A stretch of 64,000 nucleotides of DNA, from contig CM082586.2 of assembly GCA_040954595.2 (NCBI GenBank), positions 4,402,001-4,466,000 of the forward strand, given 5' to 3'. Positions 36,592 through 50,402 of this stretch are shown here, piece by piece. Origin of the DNA: Balanoglossus misakiensis (lineage: Eukaryota > Hemichordata). The notes beneath the pieces were generated by a model that did not search any database, was not told the origin of the DNA, and was given only the letters and a program-made list of their open reading frames with translations. Positions within the stretch are counted from its first letter, which is position 1. Each line of letters starts with the position of its first letter. Made by a program: the position numbers and the translations under genes.

Positions 36592-39500
36592 ATGGCGGAG
36601 ATGACCCGGATGAGACGAGATGTGGCTCTGCTGTGGGTGTGTTTTGCCAAGTATTTCCTGACGGCCACTTACTCCCTGTTGGCGCCATTTTACCCGGCAG
36701 TGGTGAGTTACGTTCTGACATATCAATCGTTCTGTGCATCAGAAATTCTGTGACGTAACGACATTTCAATTTTTTGTACATCACGTTTGCTGGCCCGATT
36801 CTCTACTACAAATACTTGGAAATTATCGGCTGTGTTGAACACCTTTCGAAGTGTACCCTGCATGCCATCTGGAATTGAAATTTCGCAGCATCACTATGAC
36901 AATACCCTGTGTTCTCCGGCAAAATCTATTTGCGTCGAAGGACGAAAACAGTAACATAAATTCTCAAACAGGAGCTACCGTCATTTGCGCGACAAACCCG
37001 AACACGAAAACTGTCGATTTAGAAATTTGAGGACCTAGCTGCAGACACTCGAAATCTAGATTATTCATTTGATCCAAATCATAAAAAAAATGTTACGCAC
37101 TTAAGGCGATTCAGAGCGATTTAAGCAACTAGGAAGGATTGTCAAAAATTCATAACGTTATTTGCTTTCTCAGAATTAAAAAGAGAATATCGGATTATAT
37201 AAATCGTAACCTCTTAAATACAAGGTCAACATTTCAAAGCCTGTTTGGTACAGTTCGGGTGATACTATTTCACTAACACTGACAGATTATTAAGTTTGAA
37301 TCACCCTAGGAAAAATCCCACTGTACCTCAAGATTTATGCGTGTAGCCAGGAATTTATATTTTCCACCCGCTTGCATAAGTAAATGTAATGAGAATTTAT
37401 AAAACAAAGGACACAAAACAAAAGAAAACATTAACTCATGACGAGTAACATGTTGTTGTCAGCATCATAGAATTTTTTATCACTGTATGGTAGACAAATA
37501 TATCATCTATAAATCGTTTTTAATTTAAGCTTACGCTTTTTTCCACACAACTGCCACAAATCTTGTCACTTGCCATGCAATTAAACAAGATTACTTATCA
37601 TTTTATACAATTATCTCGTTCAATTTATAGGCCATCGAAAAAGGTGTCGATCCCCTGACTGTGGGATTTGTCCTAGCGGCTTTTGCTCTGATGTCGGTTA
37701 TCGTGGCGCCCCCGCTTGGCAAAAGTGTAAGTAGGCCTAAATTGAGAGACAATCTGTCATAGATATTTTAAGCTTGTATACATGTACATTGTATACATGC
37801 TAGGATAAGCAGACTGGAAAATTTGAATGCGATTAATTAGCTCTACATTGTCCTTCGATGTTGAATAACTTCACAATGTGGTATTTAGCTGCTCTATAGT
37901 ATAAAATATAATCAGTTATGCATCTGCATGTACTGGTTTGGTTTTCGGTATTGTTTGTTTAGTTTCTTGTTCTTTTCCCGAAAGCATGCGCAAAATGTCC
38001 TCATGCTACTTTCACATTAACATTTCGGCTGTATTGCTATTGGCGAATAAGGAGATTTAACGCAATTATGAAATGCAATTAAATTGTGTTCTACAATAAA
38101 GCAGGTAAACTCTGTTGGTACAAGGACATCTGGTGTCTTAAAATAGCCAAAATGTTTACTTCACTAGTACGCTTTGGTAATTTATATACATGTACCAACA
38201 TATATTTTAATAAATGTATTCTTTTTATTGACTACACAGGTTGCTAAGTATGGCAGCAAGTTCATCTTTTGCTTGGGCTGCGGAATTGCGGGATTGTCCT
38301 CCCTAGTGTTTGGGTGAGTAACATACGTCATATGTCATCACTGGCTAACCATGTATCTGACCTTTTTTTTTACAATGGATTAGCATTTAATCATCCATCT
38401 AGGTTCAGGGAACGGTTCAAATTACACCGTCTGATCACTGCATTGTCATGTTGGCATATTTGACTTCTCAACCAGATATATACACTGAATCTTTAAGCTC
38501 AAACAAAATAACCAATTGTGTGACCATAAATAGCGAAGCAGCCATCCCTTACTTTCTATGGAATTATTACTCAATCCACGCTTGCCACCATGTTGATATT
38601 GAATCATAAACAAGTTGAATATAATAATTTATTCTTCATTTTAGCTGTGTTTGTGTTTTATTACAGATGTTTAGATGTTATAGACAACACTGCATATTTC
38701 GTCGCTGTAAGTTTTATCATTCGTATAATTCAGGCCTTTGGCGTGCAAGCAGGAAATACGGCGTCTGTTGTCATAGCATTTCAACTTTACCCAGAAAACA
38801 TCAATTTTATCCTGGTAAGAATTCAACTAAGATGATTCATCACCATCACCACCACAACCACATCCATCACCACCAACCAACCAATCAATTTGAATTTATA
38901 CTTAAATAACATTTCAAATTTTATTCTCGACCTCGATATTTATGAAAAGTAATGCATTCATGCGACTCTTTGCAGGGAATCACTCAAGCATTTGCTGGCC
39001 TTGGACTTATCACAGGACCAACTCTCGGGGGAATCTTATTCTCGGTATGTATCTGATTCTTAGGCTAGACAATGGTCACTCTATTGGTATTTGCTTTTTT
39101 GGAACGTCTTTAAGACAGAAGAGAATATCTTGAATGAAACAATTGTTCCTTTATCTCGTCGATCTCACTGTTTGGTTTTTATAACATAACTCATAATTTT
39201 TTCTATTCAAATTCTTCTCCGCAGTGGTACGGGTTCTTGTTGCCATTTATATCCATGGGTGTAATTATTCTGTTGTGCGTACCGTTTTGTATGTACCTTC
39301 TACCTGACTATGAAGGTAAGCCCAGAATATGTTTCTCAAATGACCCCTATGTGACCTTTCATCCTCGAACTTCCGGTGGTGGGATTGGGTTGTCAAAATT
39401 CAACATTTTGGTATGTTTGAAGCGTGGTATAATATGATGAACGCCAAGTTATTTAACAAGCACTTTTACCTGATTAATTACATTGTACGTGAAGTTGTGT

Positions 39501-41792
39501 GTGTATTTTGTTAGAGGATTGGCAGACAATAAGAGGAATACGCATGCGTCCTTGTTTTGTACTGCATAGCGAATAACTTTGTTCGAATTCCAGAGCCGAA
39601 GAAGCCGAGAGAAGAGAACAGCGTTCTGCCTTTACTTATCCTACCAGGAGTTCTGTTGGGATTACTGCTTCGAGTGGTGACAGCCATTGAAATTACTTTC
39701 CTCGACTCTACCTTAGTAATCGCATTATTGGAGGTAGGTCAATTGGTAGTTACTACCGAACGTAGTCGGGGCGGGGGTCCTTTTAGATTGGGTTCTGTAT
39801 GTCTGTTTGATACGCATGCGTGGGCCACTTTTTGTTGATCCAATATGGCTACCAGATCCAATATGGCTACCGGATCCAATATGGCTACCAGATCCAATAT
39901 GGCTACCAGATCAAAATGGCTACCAGATGATTTTTATCAGTTATTCGTCCCAATACCAATCCACAACCGTGCGTAAGACAAAAAATACCGTCCGAAACGC
40001 GAGTTAGTCATTTCAGTTCAATACTAAACAGAACATACTTATTATCTTAGTACAATAAAATGCGTTTTCATCGTTTTCAGTATGACACCGTTTTAACCAG
40101 CTCCACGGTGGTGGCCTTAATGTTCCTATTGGCGGGCATCGGATATGGCATCTCGGCGCCATTTTGGGGGATTTTGGGAGATCGATGGGTAGGTACCATT
40201 TTGAAAGGAAAGTGTCGCAGTGAATGAACGACCTGCAAATTTTGTGCAGTATTTTCGTCCTTTTGTTGTCAATTAGGCTATCTCAGTGTACCCTCTGGGC
40301 ATGTGATGGCCGACAACATGTGAAATTTCAACCTTGATCTGACCTTTAACGCTTCTCTTCTGCAGGATGTTTCAAAGGAATTGAACCTCATAGGTCTGGC
40401 CATCGGCGGGATTGGCTATATATTAATTGGACCAAATGAATATCTAGGTCTTGATGAGTAAGCTTTACGTTCACATTTCCTTGGTCTGAATTCTCCTGAT
40501 CGGGTTATAGGCAAGAGCGTGAACGATGCCTCTCCCCTATGTAAATACAAACATAATGGTTCACTATCACTGCTCACGAACTTTTAAACGGCAGCGCTTT
40601 GAGACGATCAAAGCCCCAAAACAGTTGGTACGCAAAACGGAAAGTGGAACAAGAATTAAACACCGTGTATATGCGTTGTCTATAAAAGAGGAAAAATTGA
40701 CACCCTTTTTACAGTTTTTCTTCATTTTTTTCACAGATCCGTTGGTTTGTTGGCAGGCGGCTTAGTTATCATGGGTATGGGTGTGGGCGTTGTCATTACA
40801 GTTGTATCGGAAATGGTGAAAAGTGCCATGTAAGTCTCAACATCTACCCTTTTAGCCACTAGTTTTACTATGTAACATACGTATATATTATGTATATATC
40901 GTCATAATATGTTATATTCTACTAGGTAAGGTAATGTGTTTATCCCGCCGCAATTCCAGTCGGTACAAATGAAATTATATTGATTTTTATTTCAGAGAAA
41001 GTGGACAAGAAGAAGACATGGCATTGTATGGTTCAATCTCGGGACTTTACTACTCAGCTTATAATTTAGGGTAAGGATGCATTTATCGTCTTAAAGTGTA
41101 CTCAAGAAGCTAGTCCCTAAGATCAAGCCCCGCAATATCCGACCCTCTAAAGCTTGTCGTCTGCTTTTACGTACAGAGTGAGAACTTAGGAGTTTATAGA
41201 TATCCTCAACTGTGAACTGGATGTGTCCCTGTGGTTGAACTGTATAATTTGTAGCTATGAACTATTACTCAGCGACTGCACATTATGTACTTTATGGTGC
41301 CTTAGGCATGTTACACTCAACGTATTCTCAGTGCACGTAAGATCCCATTGAGATCTCTACAGAGCATAACGATTGTGATTATAAGTACGCCTGATGTTAG
41401 CCCTTCAATTTTTGACGCTATTTCCCACTGCTATTCACTGTTTCAGCATGTTCATTGGCCCGATAGTGGGATCGGCGTTAGTAGACGTCCGTGGTTTTGC
41501 AGAGAGTTGCACTATAGTAGCGTTCCTGGTCGCGGCAACATTCGGTGTATACGCCGTCTATGTGGGATACTGTAGGTGTATCGAGTTGATAAGGACAACA
41601 GCGGTTGTGCGCGAGAAGGAGAAGGAATACGGTGACGGCTCGCTGTCCGACCCGTATCAGGCGCCGTACGACCCGCAGCCCCAGAAAGACATCCCGATGG
41701 ACGATTACGTAGAGTACGATGATTATGACGCCGAGAAGAATCCCTTTTACACAGCACCAACGAGTTATTCCGCCACAGGTTCTCGATATTGA
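36592..41792 (+). CDS. SLC18B1-like (vesicular polyamine transporter family) protein A, 12 exons
   Basis: A 12-helix major-facilitator transporter close to SLC18B1, which in mammals carries polyamines into vesicles in exchange for protons. Exons: 36592-36702, 37631-37726, 38240-38313, 38667-38814, 38976-39044, 39225-39315, 39594-39733, 40081-40188, 40366-40457, 40737-40829, 40996-41070, 41447-41792; 480 residues. Blocks shared with the family: SLLAPFYPAV in helix 1, CLDVIDNTAYF followed by FIIRIIQAFGVQAGNTAS, GLGLITGPTLGG, EITFLDSTL, and YGISAPFWGILGDRW. The start ATG sits in a good context (ACCATGG). The cytoplasmic C-tail of about 75 residues is unusual: rich in Asp, Tyr and Pro (MDDYVEYDDYDAEKNPFY). 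A second copy on the minus strand (58738-62628) has the same 12-exon plan. Polyamine transport is inferred from the family only. The AATAAA at 42490-42495 is a candidate polyadenylation signal. Confidence 0.88.
36703..37630 (+). other. SLC18B1-like A intron 1
   Basis: A 928-base AT-rich intron. I see no exon, repeat or hairpin in it. Confidence 0.6.
39840..39929 (+). repeat. 18-bp tandem repeat in SLC18B1-like A intron 7
   Basis: About five copies of an 18-bp unit, CCAATATGGCTACCAGAT, with one substitution in copy 2 and a degraded last copy. The unit length is a multiple of three, so it reads open in one frame (a DPIWLP repeat), but it lies between a clear donor (39734) and a clear acceptor and is not coding. 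Confidence 0.9.
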
Positions 41793-43701
41793 ACCACGGG
41801 GATCTCGCCAAGCCTCAAAAGTGACGCCAGAACGCTTTAGATTAGTGCGCGTCTTCAGAAGATACCATCCAAACCAAATCTTGCTACCTGAAACTTCACC
41901 ACTTCACCATAATCTGCGGTTTCCATAAACCTGTGCAATGATGGCCAAAACGGGATATACTTCAACCAAGAAGTTATTTGCATTTTGAAATTTACACGTA
42001 CATTTCTGCTCTATGTGAAATGGGTGAGTGGAATACGCCCATGCACTCATCATAGGCACAGTAATGATATTTCCGAAGAGAGATTCTGATACCACGACCG
42101 CCTTTGATGACCCCGGCCGATGGATTTGACCGTTTGCTTCGTTTCCCGTGTTTAATAGTGTAAATATAATTTCACAATTTTTTTTATAGATAGGAGTACA
42201 CTGATATTTACACATTAGTATTGCCATGCCTTGGACGGTTCCGATTCGTATGCCGGTATATGTATATTTAATTAACTGAAAGAGTCTGGTAGGAAGGAAA
42301 TATTTTTTTTATTTTTTTTTTTACCCGGTAACCACATTGGACTGTACACATTGGACTGTATAATTTAATTGTTATCACGATTGGATTTCAACGTTTTACA
42401 ATATCTCGTGGTGTGTTCACATGGAGAAACAGCTTAGAGGAGGGGAGGGGGTTGAATAAGGGTAGGTCAAACAATATAAACAAAACATGAATAAAATCTC
42501 CTGGTGGAGCCAATCACGGATTTTCTGTGGGTGGCCACGCAAAAAAACTTTTTTTTTTCTGAAAAATAACTTACTATAAGCTTATTTTTTCTCTATTCTT
42601 GTGTATTATCGTAAAAAGATTATTGTCATTCTATATGTACAACATGTACCATTATTTCTCTCCTGATCTCAATCACCATTAAACTCAATATTTGCGATGA
42701 TAGCCAGCGAGTTTGTTTCTTCTAGAATTATTTTTCTTTGTGTTTTGGCTGTATTGATTGCACTGTATACAGTTGTAAGCCTTGCATCTTGCCCTACTTG
42801 TGGCCTTCCACCCTGACACCGGTCACTAACAAACAAATGAACGTATCTGTGTAAATGCGTCGAGTGTGTTGACCCCGCACTGGTATGACGTCTGTCCATC
42901 TCCGTCACGATACTCTGATAACGTATTATGGCGACATCTTCGAATTCGAAAACAACGAATATTTCAAATCAACGTTCACGTGACGTAAGAGATATTGCGG
43001 TTTGAGTCGAGTGTTTCGTATATCGCTCATCGTCGCGTTGTTTACCGAACTCTGAAGTGTGTAGGCCTATCACAAAATAAATATAATTCATAAGTTTGTC
43101 CAACCCGAAGGAGGATATATACAAATAAGGTTTACTCAAAAGCGTATAGGAACAGAAGAATTGTCTATTTGCTTTCAATCGACTGACAAACAAAACGTCC
43201 AGTTTTGACGATTGAATACAATTTTGATTTATCAGGCATAAAACGTGCAAATATTGAAATCAGTCACGAGGGTCTGCATGTCGTTTAATACCACTTGATC
43301 ACAGCAACAGACCTAAGTAAATGAGTCTCCTAACTATAACAAAATCATGCAAGTCGACAAAGTGATACATATAAACATTATTTTGACAGAAAAAAAGGAC
43401 GTTGGCATTTGCCATGGCGAAGATGCCCTTTGAAACTGACCGCGCGTTGTCACTTTATCTGTGACTGATGACGCTGATTAATGTTCAATGATGTTAATGA
43501 ATGACCTGTAAAAAGGGCATCCAAGGTAACGAAAACAGGGCTCGGTTGAACCCTAATAGGCGAGGCGATCACATGCTTCTCCGTCATATGATCGTCCGCC
43601 GGGTGTACGTGCGCTTGATAAAGTCATACGCGCGGCTTGTGATTTCAGACAGCCCTTTGATAGGAACACAGTGAGCCGCTAAACCAGCCTCTGTCGACAT
43701 C
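41793..43701. other. Intergenic region between SLC18B1-like A and the NRF-type gene
   Basis: It begins with the 3' UTR of the transporter. AT-rich DNA with T-runs around 42300-42330 and 42545-42560 follows, and then the likely promoter of the acyltransferase gene. No other gene was recognised. Confidence 0.5.
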
Positions 43702-46700
43702 ATGAAGAAACTGGTCTCTCGTCTGATCTGGACGGCTGCAGCTGCTGTCCTGATTCTGTCGAGCGGAGCCGCGGCCCAGAACATCATGGACGGCACGTTC
43801 GCGGAGCTGTTCAAATCCCTGCAACCGAACGCCACCAATCCTTTCATCAACGTGACGGAGAAATGCTATTGGGACACGGTGAAGTACATGTTTGATTTGA
43901 CGATTAATGAAGCGCCTATGGCAAGAGAAAGTAAGTTGACCGTTAGTGGTTTAAAGACTGGACTATAGGACGAGACAACCGTGGAATGTACAACAATTGT
44001 AAATCTAGGGAAAATCATGAAACACACTCTATAGGGCTATATGGAGTATATGACAATGATCTTGTCGTGATTAGGGCTGGGTCAGTGCGGAGTGACCATG
44101 ATTACTAGATTAGGCGTAGGTTGCCATGACGCGATAGTAAAGTAAACGGAAACTGCCCTCTTCTGATGGCTAATCAAATCTTCTGAAAATTACTGTCCTA
44201 TAATTTGAAAATGACTGTCTGTGTTGTTGACTTTAAGGGAATATCACTTGTCCAGGTTACCCTTCTAAGTTGGAAATCACGTGATGCTTGAGACCAAAAA
44301 GAGAATTAAGTTTCAAAAAAAAACCGCTGAGATTCCATACAGGCTGTTCATACTGCTCGTGCGTATGCCGCCGGTGACATTTCAGATATGCAAACACGAT
44401 CAACTTTATTTAAAACCTCTTTCTCGTACAGCTAGATTTATCTAATATCATTTATGGCTTAAAAAAAAGTGTTCAATTTCTCGCACAGTGTACTACTCAT
44501 GCGGTTACATTCGTGAAGATTACGACTTGACGTGGACTCTCAAAGATCCGGGGAACTTCCACATGTGCCGACAGGTCACCCCAGACAACAAGACAACATA
44601 CGACACGATTTATTGCTACACGGGAACTGTGTTTCCCCTGGTGAGATTCATTTGACCTCTTTGTACTTTTCTTAACTCCTTAAAGCTCCATTAGCTGTAA
44701 CCTGAGGCAATTTTTTGCGATAAAGTTATTGCGTCATACATACGATATTCCTACCCCACAGCTTAAAGCAGTACTGAGGATGGGTGTCTGCTATCCAGAC
44801 TCGTGCACAACTGAAGACATACAGATAATGGTTCGACAAGGTAAGATCTCTATTCTGCGGTATGCCTTTTCCAAATACATGTATATGCAGTAGGTTCTCA
44901 ACTCTGCAATATTCGTGAAATGAGCCCTCGTGAATGTATAATGCGAAGGCATAAGTAGTACACGTGTTTCCGTAAAAGCTCGTAGGTGACAAACTTGTGA
45001 ATTATTTTCACAACGTCAAAACATGTGAGTTTTTTCCAATTGCAGGATTAGTGGCTGATCCATCTATTCCACCATGGATTAGCACCACGGCCGCCTGTAT
45101 TCCCTATAGTTTCGACTTCAGGACAAGTGATATTGTTGCATTGTAAGTGCATTAGAACTATTCTGGATTCTACGATTCCACAGGCAAATTGCCTTCAATG
45201 ACGGTTCATATGTGTGAGCACTAGAGTACATTTAACGCATATCTGGGGGGGGGGGGTCAGAAGATCAATAATTACATGAAATCGGCGACGACGACGATGA
45301 TGATGATGGTGGGATGGTGGTGGTGGCGGTGGTGGTGGTGGTGGTGGTGGTGAATGATGATGATGATGATGATAGCAGTAGTAGTTGTCAAAGTGACGGA
45401 TAATTGCGACATTGTAGAGTTTTAGTCGCCATCATCATCAGTCAATTTTTATTCTATGTGGGGTGCTAACTATAACCTTACATCTACAGTACATTGTGCG
45501 CCATATTGGCCGTTGTCCTCGTGTGCGGTACTACCTATGAGCTGATACGAATGCGAAAGAAAGGCAGCGAAGCAGACTATGCGGCGGAGCCAGTCCAGAA
45601 GTCGTCCGGCAACAATGTCGATGACGCAACATCCGATCAAACCGGCGACAAAGGTGCAGACACACAAGCAGAACCAGAGCAGGTCATCCACATGTCATCA
45701 AACAACATCATGGGAGTTTCTGATCCCGAGGAAGCGCCAACGACAAAAGAAAAATGCAAACGTGAGAAGCTGCAAATGTTTTAAACCCTCGAAACATAAT
45801 TACAGTTACGTTCGGTGACGTCACGTTTTCAATTTTGTTCGTTTTGTTTTTAAATCATTTACGGACAAGATAAGTACAAATACATAGGGCAGTGGCAACA
45901 CTCATTATGTTTGGTAGCGCGTGTCAAATGTGAACGTACTTTAATTATTCTTTATTCACAGAAATTTTTAGCAAGTGTGTGCTGGCGTTCTCTGTTCTTG
46001 ATTCTGGACGGAAGATTCTGAGCCCCAAAGCCGGAAGCCGCAACATTGGTTGTCTGAATGGTATTCGTGTTCTGAGTATGTTTTGGTTAATACTGTTCCA
46101 TACGTGGCTGTTCTGTAGTTCAAGCGAGCCTCTAATTGGTGAGTTTTGTTGCTGTTGTCTTTCTCGCGGCGTGGGTTGAACTATAACTGCTCATCCAAGA
46201 ATTGAAATAGGTCCACCCATCCGCCCATATATCATTCTCAATCCACATTCCTACCCACCCACCCAAAGCCCAACCCACCTATCTACCATCAACCCAAAAC
46301 CCAACCCAAAACCCACCACCTGTCAATCCACCCATACATACATACATACATGTTCTTGCTATAGTGATATTTGCGTGTAATTCATCGTAAATAACCCATT
46401 GACATGAAATTCGATGATCCTTCCATCCAACACTGCCAATATAAATACACTTACATTAAAACTGGTACTACTGCCTTACTTTCACATCGCTCACTGTATG
46501 TTGTGAAATTCATCATTTAAATTTTCTTGAAGATAACCCACGGTACGTGGAAGAGGAGGTGAGGAAACGATGGTCAACGCAAGTTCTTGCTGCCGGTGAT
46601 CTTGGCGTTGAAGCATTCCTTGTTATGAGGTAAGTGGCCATTATGTGTGTCAAGCTCAAACTTGAAAATTTCACAACTAAATTTTAGGTATGCAGCTACG

Positions 46701-49700
46701 AAACACTGGAATTCCCTACCTGGCTGTCACAAACAGTTGTCAAGCAGACATGTTTTTAAATCTACACAAAAATATTATTAAGTGAATTTACATTGATGTT
46801 TTGTATGCTTCCATCCCCATCACACTTAAAGCTGTTGTGGATAATCACCAGTATACTCACGACCATCTGGCGAAATATAGCATATTCATTCAAAGTAATC
46901 GTTTTTATCACTTATTTGCAGCGGCTTGCTGGTGACGTTTTCCACTCTGAAACAAATCGATCAACGAGGGGGGCCCCTGCGACACAACTGGGGGATGTTC
47001 TACCTCCATCGTTATTGGAGACTGACCCCTGTATATGCCTTCTGCTTGATGATATACGCGACTCTGACGCTCCACATGGGGACAGGAGTCGGGTGGTTCT
47101 ATTGGTACCCTGCGCAGGAGATGTGTCAAGAGCGCTGGTGGGCCAATATGTTGTACATCCACAATCTATATCCATACCCTGGAACAGTCAGTGAGGTTAG
47201 TCCGGATCGTGTGGTCATTTGAAAGGCACACTAGCAATAACATTTGATATTTTCATTATTTTCATGATTGTTTTGTATTTATGTAAACTATGGCGAATTT
47301 TGTTCTTGATTATATACGTTTATAGTAGGACTATGTAGCCAACACCTTCATTTTCACTAACATACCAGTGATAGAAAACCAATCCCTATATTTATCATGT
47401 AATATGTCTTGTGTGTTTGAGGAACAGAGGTGAATTTTGAAGGTAATTTTTTTCGTCAACTGATGGATACATACTGGTATTCTTTTTTGTCTTTTCCATG
47501 TGTAGTGTATGGGTTGGACGTGGTACCTATCTGTAGACATGCAGCTCTTTATTCTCAGTCCGATATTCATCGTTCTGTTTTACAAGTAAGTCCAGTCAAA
47601 TCGTTGGGGAGAAACAAGACGCCATGTTTTTTGGGGGAGCAGTTGCCAGAAATGTTGAAATAAGGCAAGATTTGATAGCAACAGATTGTGTTAAGTAAGA
47701 TACAAATGAAATTGCTGCATATTTACCCACAAGGCATCTGGTATGTGTATTTTTTAGTTAACATTTTTGTTAACATATGCAGTGAATCGTCATTCTTGTT
47801 TTATTATATAGGACATGGATCGGTGGAGTTGTGTTGTCAACGCTTGTTACGCTCGGTTCGTTTACATACAGTGCTTATATATCATATGTACAGGGCAGAA
47901 CCATTGGTGGCGACCCTGAGTAAGTTATGAGATTTAAAAAATCTGTTATGGTCAAATATCGCTTTTCAATGTGTAAAAAAATGTTACATTACATTAAGTT
48001 AGTTGGTGAGCATCGTGGCAATGAGTGTTTAATATTTTACACCGAAGACCTGCATATCTGGGGGAATCAATTTCTATGACTTTCATTTTTGCGTCACGGT
48101 CATCAAATAAGTAATACCGTAATATCTATGGTAAAACATGAATAGTTCAGCATAACTTGAAGAACACCTTGCTCACCAAAAACACTTACTTTGATTTTGA
48201 CGTTATGTTTCAGGTTGTACAACGAGCCTAAATACGAAGAAGGGGCGTGGCTGTACACGAAACCTTTCTACAGGATGCCACAATATCTCATTGGAGTTTG
48301 CTTGGGATACGTCATGTTCAGACTGAAGGGCAAACCTGTACACATCAATAAGGTAATTGGGCAGAGAAACTAAATTGTTGCTACTTTTAATAGGTTTTTA
48401 CTCCGTGCTCGGGGGTCAAACCAAATTTGCATAATATGATCTTCCATTTCTTAAATCGGCCATCTTGAAATTGTTGTGTCGATCACATGAGCTTGTTACC
48501 ACTTAACTATAGGTAGCAATAACCTATTAAGAGTAGTTAGAATTGAGGACAGAGTTGTGAAGTGGTAGCGTTTCAAATACTGTGATGTGCCGTAGTGGAG
48601 TCTGATGTAGGGTTGTTTTATTTTTTGTCTGCAAGCGATGTGTTACAGAGACGTACTGACGCGCAAAACTAGACAAAAGAGTCTGGAGAGGCGTGAAAGA
48701 GATATTCCTGCCATACGTAGTAGGAATTTCATTCATAGCTTAATTAAAAAAAATTCTAACCAGACAGACAGATAAGACAAATAGACTAAGCCTACCAGAG
48801 GTAAAGGTTTTGTTTGAATCTTTCTTCTCTGTCAGATTCTCAACGTATTCATATGGTGTTGTGCGGCGGCCGTGGCACTGGCTGTTGTCTACGGACCATA
48901 CTCAAGCCAACTGTATCGTGTTCCTCAGTGGGCCGCCGTGCTCTACCAGGTAGTGTTCCGCTTCTCCATGTCACTGGCAATTGGTTGGGTGATATTTGCT
49001 TGCGTCACAGGAAATGGAGGTAGGTATAGTCAACAGACAGTTCCTGCTTGCGAAGACAATGGCCTGAAACTAATTTGAATGCAGCAAGCATAATTATAAT
49101 AATAGACAGTTCCAGCTTGCGAAGACAACGGCCTGAAACTAATTTGAATGCAGCAAGCATAATTATAATAATAGACAGTTCCAGCTTGCGAAGACAATGG
49201 AGATAAAAATAGGAACACGCGGCGAATTCGTTGCACCACCGTCTGTGGTCAAACAATTTAGCGGGAGATCCGCGTCATGACCGAGCACCAAATATTCAGT
49301 CCTGCCATAGTGTCTCTTCGTCTGTGTTGTGCGAATTATTCATAGATGTCTGTTTCTTTCGAATGATGTAGGACCAGTCGACAGTCTGCTTTCCTGGAGT
49401 GGATGGTTACCGCTATCTCATATGAACTATTGTGCATATTTGCTACACCTGGTGGTGATCTTTTTGTACACCTATGGATTTGAAAAATTGTCGCACTACA
49501 CAGATTTCAACTTTGTAAGTAATCTTGCATCGCCTTCAGCATAAAAACGCCACTGGCTATCTTTTATGAAGTGAATCTTCTGCTTATCGGTTGCAAGTGA
49601 TGTTGGAAACACAGATCGCTAAGTGGACGTGAGTTTAGACGCCTTGTGTTCAGTTCTGTGTGTGTACTAACGTCAAATGAACTAAGAAATTGATGGGATA

Positions 49701-50033
49701 CTGAGACCACAAATTTTCAGTCTTCAAAAGTGCGTCATTCTTTCTGCGTTATCGAGTTAGGGGCTTAAGTTCTGATTTCTGAGAAACAAGTTCCAAATAA
49801 AATAATCGCAAAAACATGCATTATTTCCCGAAAGAATTGAAATAATAGTCACAACTGTTGGTGTTCTCTGTCTGCAGGCAATGGATTATATTGCCGTCCT
49901 GGTGATGACCTATGCCTGGGCTTTCATTGCTTCAACTGCGGTGGAAATCCCCTGTTTAAGCTTCGAAGAAGCAGTCCTTCCAAGGAGGAAGAAGAAACCG
50001 ACCAATTCTTATCAAGTCGATAACGCTCAATAA
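43702..50033 (+). CDS. NRF-6-like membrane acyltransferase (nose resistant to fluoxetine family), 14 exons
   Basis: Exons: 43702-43930, 44489-44640, 44762-44840, 45046-45142, 45490-45761, 45962-46138, 46533-46629, 46922-47195, 47506-47585, 47812-47919, 48214-48352, 48836-49019, 49372-49514, 49878-50033; 728 residues, typical of the family. A signal peptide (about 1-25, with a hydrophobic core ending SSGAAAQ) leads a Cys-rich extracellular domain with the family blocks FINVTEKCYWD and MGVCYPDSCTTEDIQ. A membrane helix follows (about 187-204), then a polar acidic linker of about 70 residues (45540-45760), then the acyltransferase-3 domain beginning NIGCLNGIRVLSMFW with His323 in the position of the conserved membrane His. 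About ten further helices run to a basic tail. In C. elegans, nrf-6 and relatives act in drug sensitivity and yolk/lipid uptake; the acyl substrate is unknown. The polyadenylation signal is at 50076-50081. Confidence 0.9.
45285..45375 (+). repeat. GAT/GGT trinucleotide repeats, NRF-type gene intron 4
   Basis: A composite (GAT)n-(GGT)n-(GAT)n microsatellite, preceded by a G-run at about 45247-45257. Confidence 0.9.
46210..46352 (+). repeat. C/A-rich simple repeat and (CATA)n tract, NRF-type gene intron 6
   Basis: Imperfect CCCAC and CCAACCCA units followed by (CATA)n, lying between exons 6 and 7. Confidence 0.8.
49036..49200 (+). repeat. 69-bp tandem repeat, NRF-type gene intron 12
   Basis: About 2.4 copies of a 69-bp unit start at 49036, 49105 and 49174, each opening GACAGTTCCTGCTTGCGAAG or a one-base variant. 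The array begins 16 bases after the exon 12 donor. It is open on the minus strand, but this is a by-product of the repeat. Confidence 0.9.
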
Positions 50034-50327
50034 GAAATCACTTTTTAGATTGCATGTTTGCTTGTGAACATCTCAAATAAAGATTATTATACATTTACGA
50101 AATTTTATATCTAAGAAATTTCAAATGTCATTCGAAAATGGCATTTACCTGTAATATGCAACTTGAACACGTTTTAATCGTATTGTATATCACATAGTAT
50201 AGTTTCAAGGAATCTTTGTATATTTTTTTGTTTTGTGAAAGAAAAGAGTAAAATACATCGGTAGCTATGACGCATGTAAATTTTGTCAATACGCCATTGT
50301 TAACAAAGCGTGAGTGAAAGAAAAACC

Positions 50328-50402
50328 ATTGCTGGTGTATCCTGCCCAGACACGGTTGAATAGATGGTACATGTAATTATAACTGTCCAAGACAATGGTT
50401 TT
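50328..50402 (+). repeat. 75-bp dispersed repeat, copy 1
   Basis: It begins ATTGCTGGTGTATCCTGCCC and ends in CCAAGACAATGGTTTT. A second copy with a handful of substitutions sits 2.1 kb downstream in the same orientation. Confidence 0.85.

Noticed and set aside
39807-40007. Open frame with a DPIWLP repeat
   Set aside because: It is the in-frame reading of an 18-bp minisatellite located between a donor and an acceptor of SLC18B1-like A.
49005-49256. Minus-strand frame with a repeated hydrophobic segment
   Set aside because: It is a by-product of the 69-bp tandem repeat in an intron.
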